Shown here: piece after piece, positions 14,377 through 15,840 of the stretch | How positions within the stretch are numbered: the stretch's first letter is position 1 | Layout: every line of letters starts with the position of its first letter | Source of the DNA: an uncultured Oscillospiraceae bacterium | GTDB taxonomy: Bacteria > Bacillota > Clostridia > Oscillospirales > Oscillospiraceae | DNA: 15,840 nt | Direction of reading: 5' to 3' | Assembly: GCA_934515035.1 (NCBI GenBank) | Contig: CAKSXP010000017.1 | Span: 1 to 15,840 of the forward strand | Notes under the pieces: generated by a model | Databases searched by the model: none | Told to the model about the DNA's origin: nothing | What the model saw: only the letters and a program-made list of their open reading frames with translations | Translations under genes and position numbers: made by a program

Positions 14377-15495
14377 ATGAACGAGAAGAAATTCAAGATC
14401 TTTGCACTCAACCCCGGCTCCACCTCCACCAAGATCGCAATGTTTGAAAACGACCAGCCCATTTTCATCTCCAAGGCCGTGCACTCGGCGGAGGAGCTTG
14501 CAAAATATAAGACCATCGCCGACCAGTTCCCCTACCGCAAGCAGACCATCCTTGAGGAGGTCGCGCGCCAGGGACAGACGCTCGAAGGCGTTGACTGCTT
14601 TGTCGCCCGCTGCGGCGGCGTTCAGCCCTGCGAGGGCGGCATCTACGGCGTGACCGACAAGGTCGTCGAGGACTGCTTCTCCGGCTACACCGTCCACCCC
14701 GCCATCCTCGGCGGACCTCTCGCGGACGCTTTCGCCAAGGAGTTCGGCGGCAAGGCGTTTTTCCTCAACCCGCCCGATACCGACGAGTTTGACGACATCG
14801 CCCGCGTCACCGGTCTGCACGATGTATACCGCACCAGCAACGTCCACATGCTCAACCAGAAGGAAACCGCCATCCGCGCGGCCGCCGAGATGGGCAAAAA
14901 GTATGAGGACTGCAACTTCGTCGTCTGCCACATCGGCGGAGGCGTTTCCGTCACCGCCCATAAAAAGGGCCGCGCCGTTGACTCCACCAGCATCATCATG
15001 GGCGAAGGCCCGATGACCCCGACCCGCGCCGGAGCCCTGCCCGCGATCCCGTTCATGGACCTGTGCTACTCCGGAAAGTGGACCCGCGACGAGATGTACG
15101 ACCGTCTGATAAAGAACGGCGGCTTTGTCGATCTTCTCGGTACCAGCGAGACTCTCGACGTCGTGGCCATGATCGAGAAGGGCGACGAATATGCAAAGCT
15201 CGTCTACGACGCTTTCATCTATCAGATCGGCAAGGACATCGGCGCCATGGCGGCCGTGCTGAACTTCGACGTTGATGCGATACTCCTCGGCGGCGGCATC
15301 GTGCATGACAAGAACGTGGTCGCCGGACTCACCAGAATGTGCGGCAAGATAGCCGAGATCCGCGCCTATCCCGGCGAGTTCGAGATGGAAGCACTCGCCG
15401 CCGGCGCTCTGCGTGCGCTGACCGGACAGGAGAAGGTCAAGACCTATACCGGAGTGCGTGTTTTCCAGGGCTTCGATCATCTTAAGAGAGCGTAA
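14377..15495 (+). CDS. buk: Butyrate kinase
   Basis: This 372-residue ASKHA-superfamily acyl kinase converts butyryl phosphate and ADP to butyrate and ATP, or the reverse. Motifs are the phosphate-1 loop ALNPGSTSTKIAMFE (10-24), VARCGGVQPCEGG, VCHIGGGVSV with AHKKGRAVDS, the GEGPMTPTRAGALP segment and the adenosine-side ILLGGGIVH. These are butyrate-kinase type rather than acetate-kinase type; branched-chain carboxylate kinases look the same, so the exact acyl substrate is open. The chosen ATG at 14377 has AAAGGAG at 14358-14364, 12 nt upstream. The length is a little above the usual 355-360. No phosphotransbutyrylase gene is in the window. It closes the six-gene block; the stop codon TAA is the start of the first downstream repeat unit. 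Confidence 0.94.
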   Translation: MNEKKFKIFALNPGSTSTKIAMFENDQPIFISKAVHSAEELAKYKTIADQFPYRKQTILEEVARQGQTLEGVDCFVARCGGVQPCEGGIYGVTDKVVEDCFSGYTVHPAILGGPLADAFAKEFGGKAFFLNPPDTDEFDDIARVTGLHDVYRTSNVHMLNQKETAIRAAAEMGKKYEDCNFVVCHIGGGVSVTAHKKGRAVDSTSIIMGEGPMTPTRAGALPAIPFMDLCYSGKWTRDEMYDRLIKNGGFVDLLGTSETLDVVAMIEKGDEYAKLVYDAFIYQIGKDIGAMAAVLNFDVDAILLGGGIVHDKNVVAGLTRMCGKIAEIRAYPGEFEMEALAAGALRALTGQEKVKTYTGVRVFQGFDHLKRA

Positions 15496-15644
15496 CTTCT
15501 TCTTTATATTCTGCTTTTTTGCTTTTAATTTAACTTTCAGCTCAACCGAACCGGGTCTGCTCCGCAGAGGGTAACTTTTCTGTTTATTTCTTTCTGCTTC
15601 TATTTTTATCTTTAGCCTTACCAGGCTTGGGTCTCTTTCAGAGG
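15492..15644 (+). repeat. Two tandem degenerate repeat units
   Basis: Unit A (15492-15570, 79 nt) and unit B (15571-15644, 74 nt) share the same order of blocks: GTAACTT, a T-rich TTTAT tract, TTCTGCTT, an ACC segment, GGGTCT and CAGAGG, with diverged sequence between. Each unit ends in a small hairpin (TCTGC/GCAGA and CTCT/AGAG). A third partial copy may follow at 15645-15658. No open reading frame is evident. They look like an intergenic repeat family, but only this copy can be seen. Confidence 0.55.
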
Positions 15645-15646
15645 GA

Positions 15647-15676
15647 CATACTTTTCCGCTCGTCCGGAAAAGTATG
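15647..15676. other. 12-bp hairpin in repeat tail
   Basis: CATACTTTTCCG (15647-15658) pairs perfectly with CGGAAAAGTATG (15665-15676) around a 6-nt loop. It is followed by CAAAAGGG, not a T run, so it is not a normal terminator. It seems to be part of the repeat array, because its ACTTTTC core resembles the starts of the two units. Confidence 0.55.
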
Positions 15677-15726
15677 CAAAAGGGACACCAGAGAGGGGCC
15701 GCGTCAGAAGAAGCGCGCTCCATTCC

Positions 15727-15749
15727 GTTTCCGCAGGAACTGCGAAAAC
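15727..15749. other. Short hairpin in tail
   Basis: GTTT-C-CGCAG, loop GAA, CTGCG-A-AAAC pair with a single C/A mismatch. There is no T run beside it. Confidence 0.4.
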
Positions 15750-15757
15750 TGCATATC

Positions 15758-15821
15758 CGCTTGCTCCTTCTTCCTAAATCAAATCGAAACATCAGTTTCG
15801 ATTTGAGAAGGACGAGCAGCG
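15758..15821. other. Long imperfect hairpin at the window end
   Basis: The core stem of 12 bp (15779-15790 with 15795-15806, loop ATCA, centred on ATCGAAAC/GTTTCGAT) is perfect. Outer segments CGCT/AGCG and GCTC/GAGC (15758-15766 with 15814-15821) extend it with interruptions. It could be a terminator core for a later gene, a processed RNA structure or a repeat unit; the window stops before this can be decided. Confidence 0.45.
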
Positions 15822-15840
15822 AAGTGAGCGAGCGGTTGGC

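Noticed and set aside
14377..15495. Acetate kinase
   Set aside because: The motifs NPGSTSTK, CHIGGGVSV and GEGPMTPTRAG and the shorter length are of the butyrate kinase group.
15647..15676. Intrinsic terminator of buk
   Set aside because: The stem is good, but CAAAAGGG follows it on the plus strand, and the minus-strand flank is also not a T run.
14236..15792. A 518-codon minus-strand open frame opposite buk
   Set aside because: It runs antisense through buk and into the repeat tail; composition is typical of a shadow frame.
15492..15840. CRISPR array, tRNA or attachment site in the repeat tail
   Set aside because: Units are long, diverged and directly adjoining with no spacers; no cloverleaf can be drawn, and no integrase or duplicated tRNA end is near.

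Overview
The window looks like chromosomal DNA from a GC-rich, Gram-positive anaerobe of the Clostridia, most likely an Oscillospiraceae-type gut bacterium. The reasons are strong GC preference at third codon positions in most genes, AGGAGG-type ribosome binding sites, the Asp23/fatty-acid-kinase pair, S-layer-homology (SLH) wall proteins, and a butyrate kinase. No phage, transposase, CRISPR array, rRNA or tRNA was seen. The taxonomic call is an inference.

Layout. 1-1066 (+): a nitroreductase-family flavoprotein, a terminator, then a small membrane-anchored protein of AT-richer composition, closed by two strong hairpins. 1236-3278 (-): a fatty-acid-kinase-like DhaL protein (TTG start) downstream of an Asp23/Gls24 protein, with a good promoter at 3325-3353. 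3498-5468 (+): an UlaG-like metallo-beta-lactamase-fold hydrolase, then an SLH lipoprotein with a NodB polysaccharide deacetylase domain. 5671-7902 (-): a small zinc-ribbon lipoprotein and a 647-residue secreted SLH cell-wall peptidase, convergent with the deacetylase. 8074-8373 (+): an XRE-type regulator that diverges from that pair. Their two promoters overlap at the -35 boxes, and a 13-bp perfect palindrome overlaps the regulator's -10. 8508-10328 (-): typA/bipA translational GTPase. 10567-15495 (+): six tightly packed genes (MATE transporter, YfbR-type 5'-nucleotidase, ACT protein, UPF0210/PFL protein, a 54-residue UPF0291 protein, butyrate kinase). 15496-15840 is non-coding, with two degenerate tandem repeat units and three hairpins.

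How the genes relate. Two blocks concern the cell surface. The deacetylase and the peptidase both carry three SLH repeats, so both should bind the secondary wall polymer and act on peptidoglycan or wall glycan. The HTH regulator is well placed to control the peptidase block and itself. The six-gene block mixes nucleotide-pool housekeeping, small-molecule sensing and energy metabolism; gaps of 3-19 nt suggest one transcript, although its members have no obvious common pathway.

Most of the window is ordinary core genome. The best candidates for something undescribed are the regulator / zinc-ribbon lipoprotein / SLH-peptidase locus (5671-8373) and the structured repeat tail after butyrate kinase.
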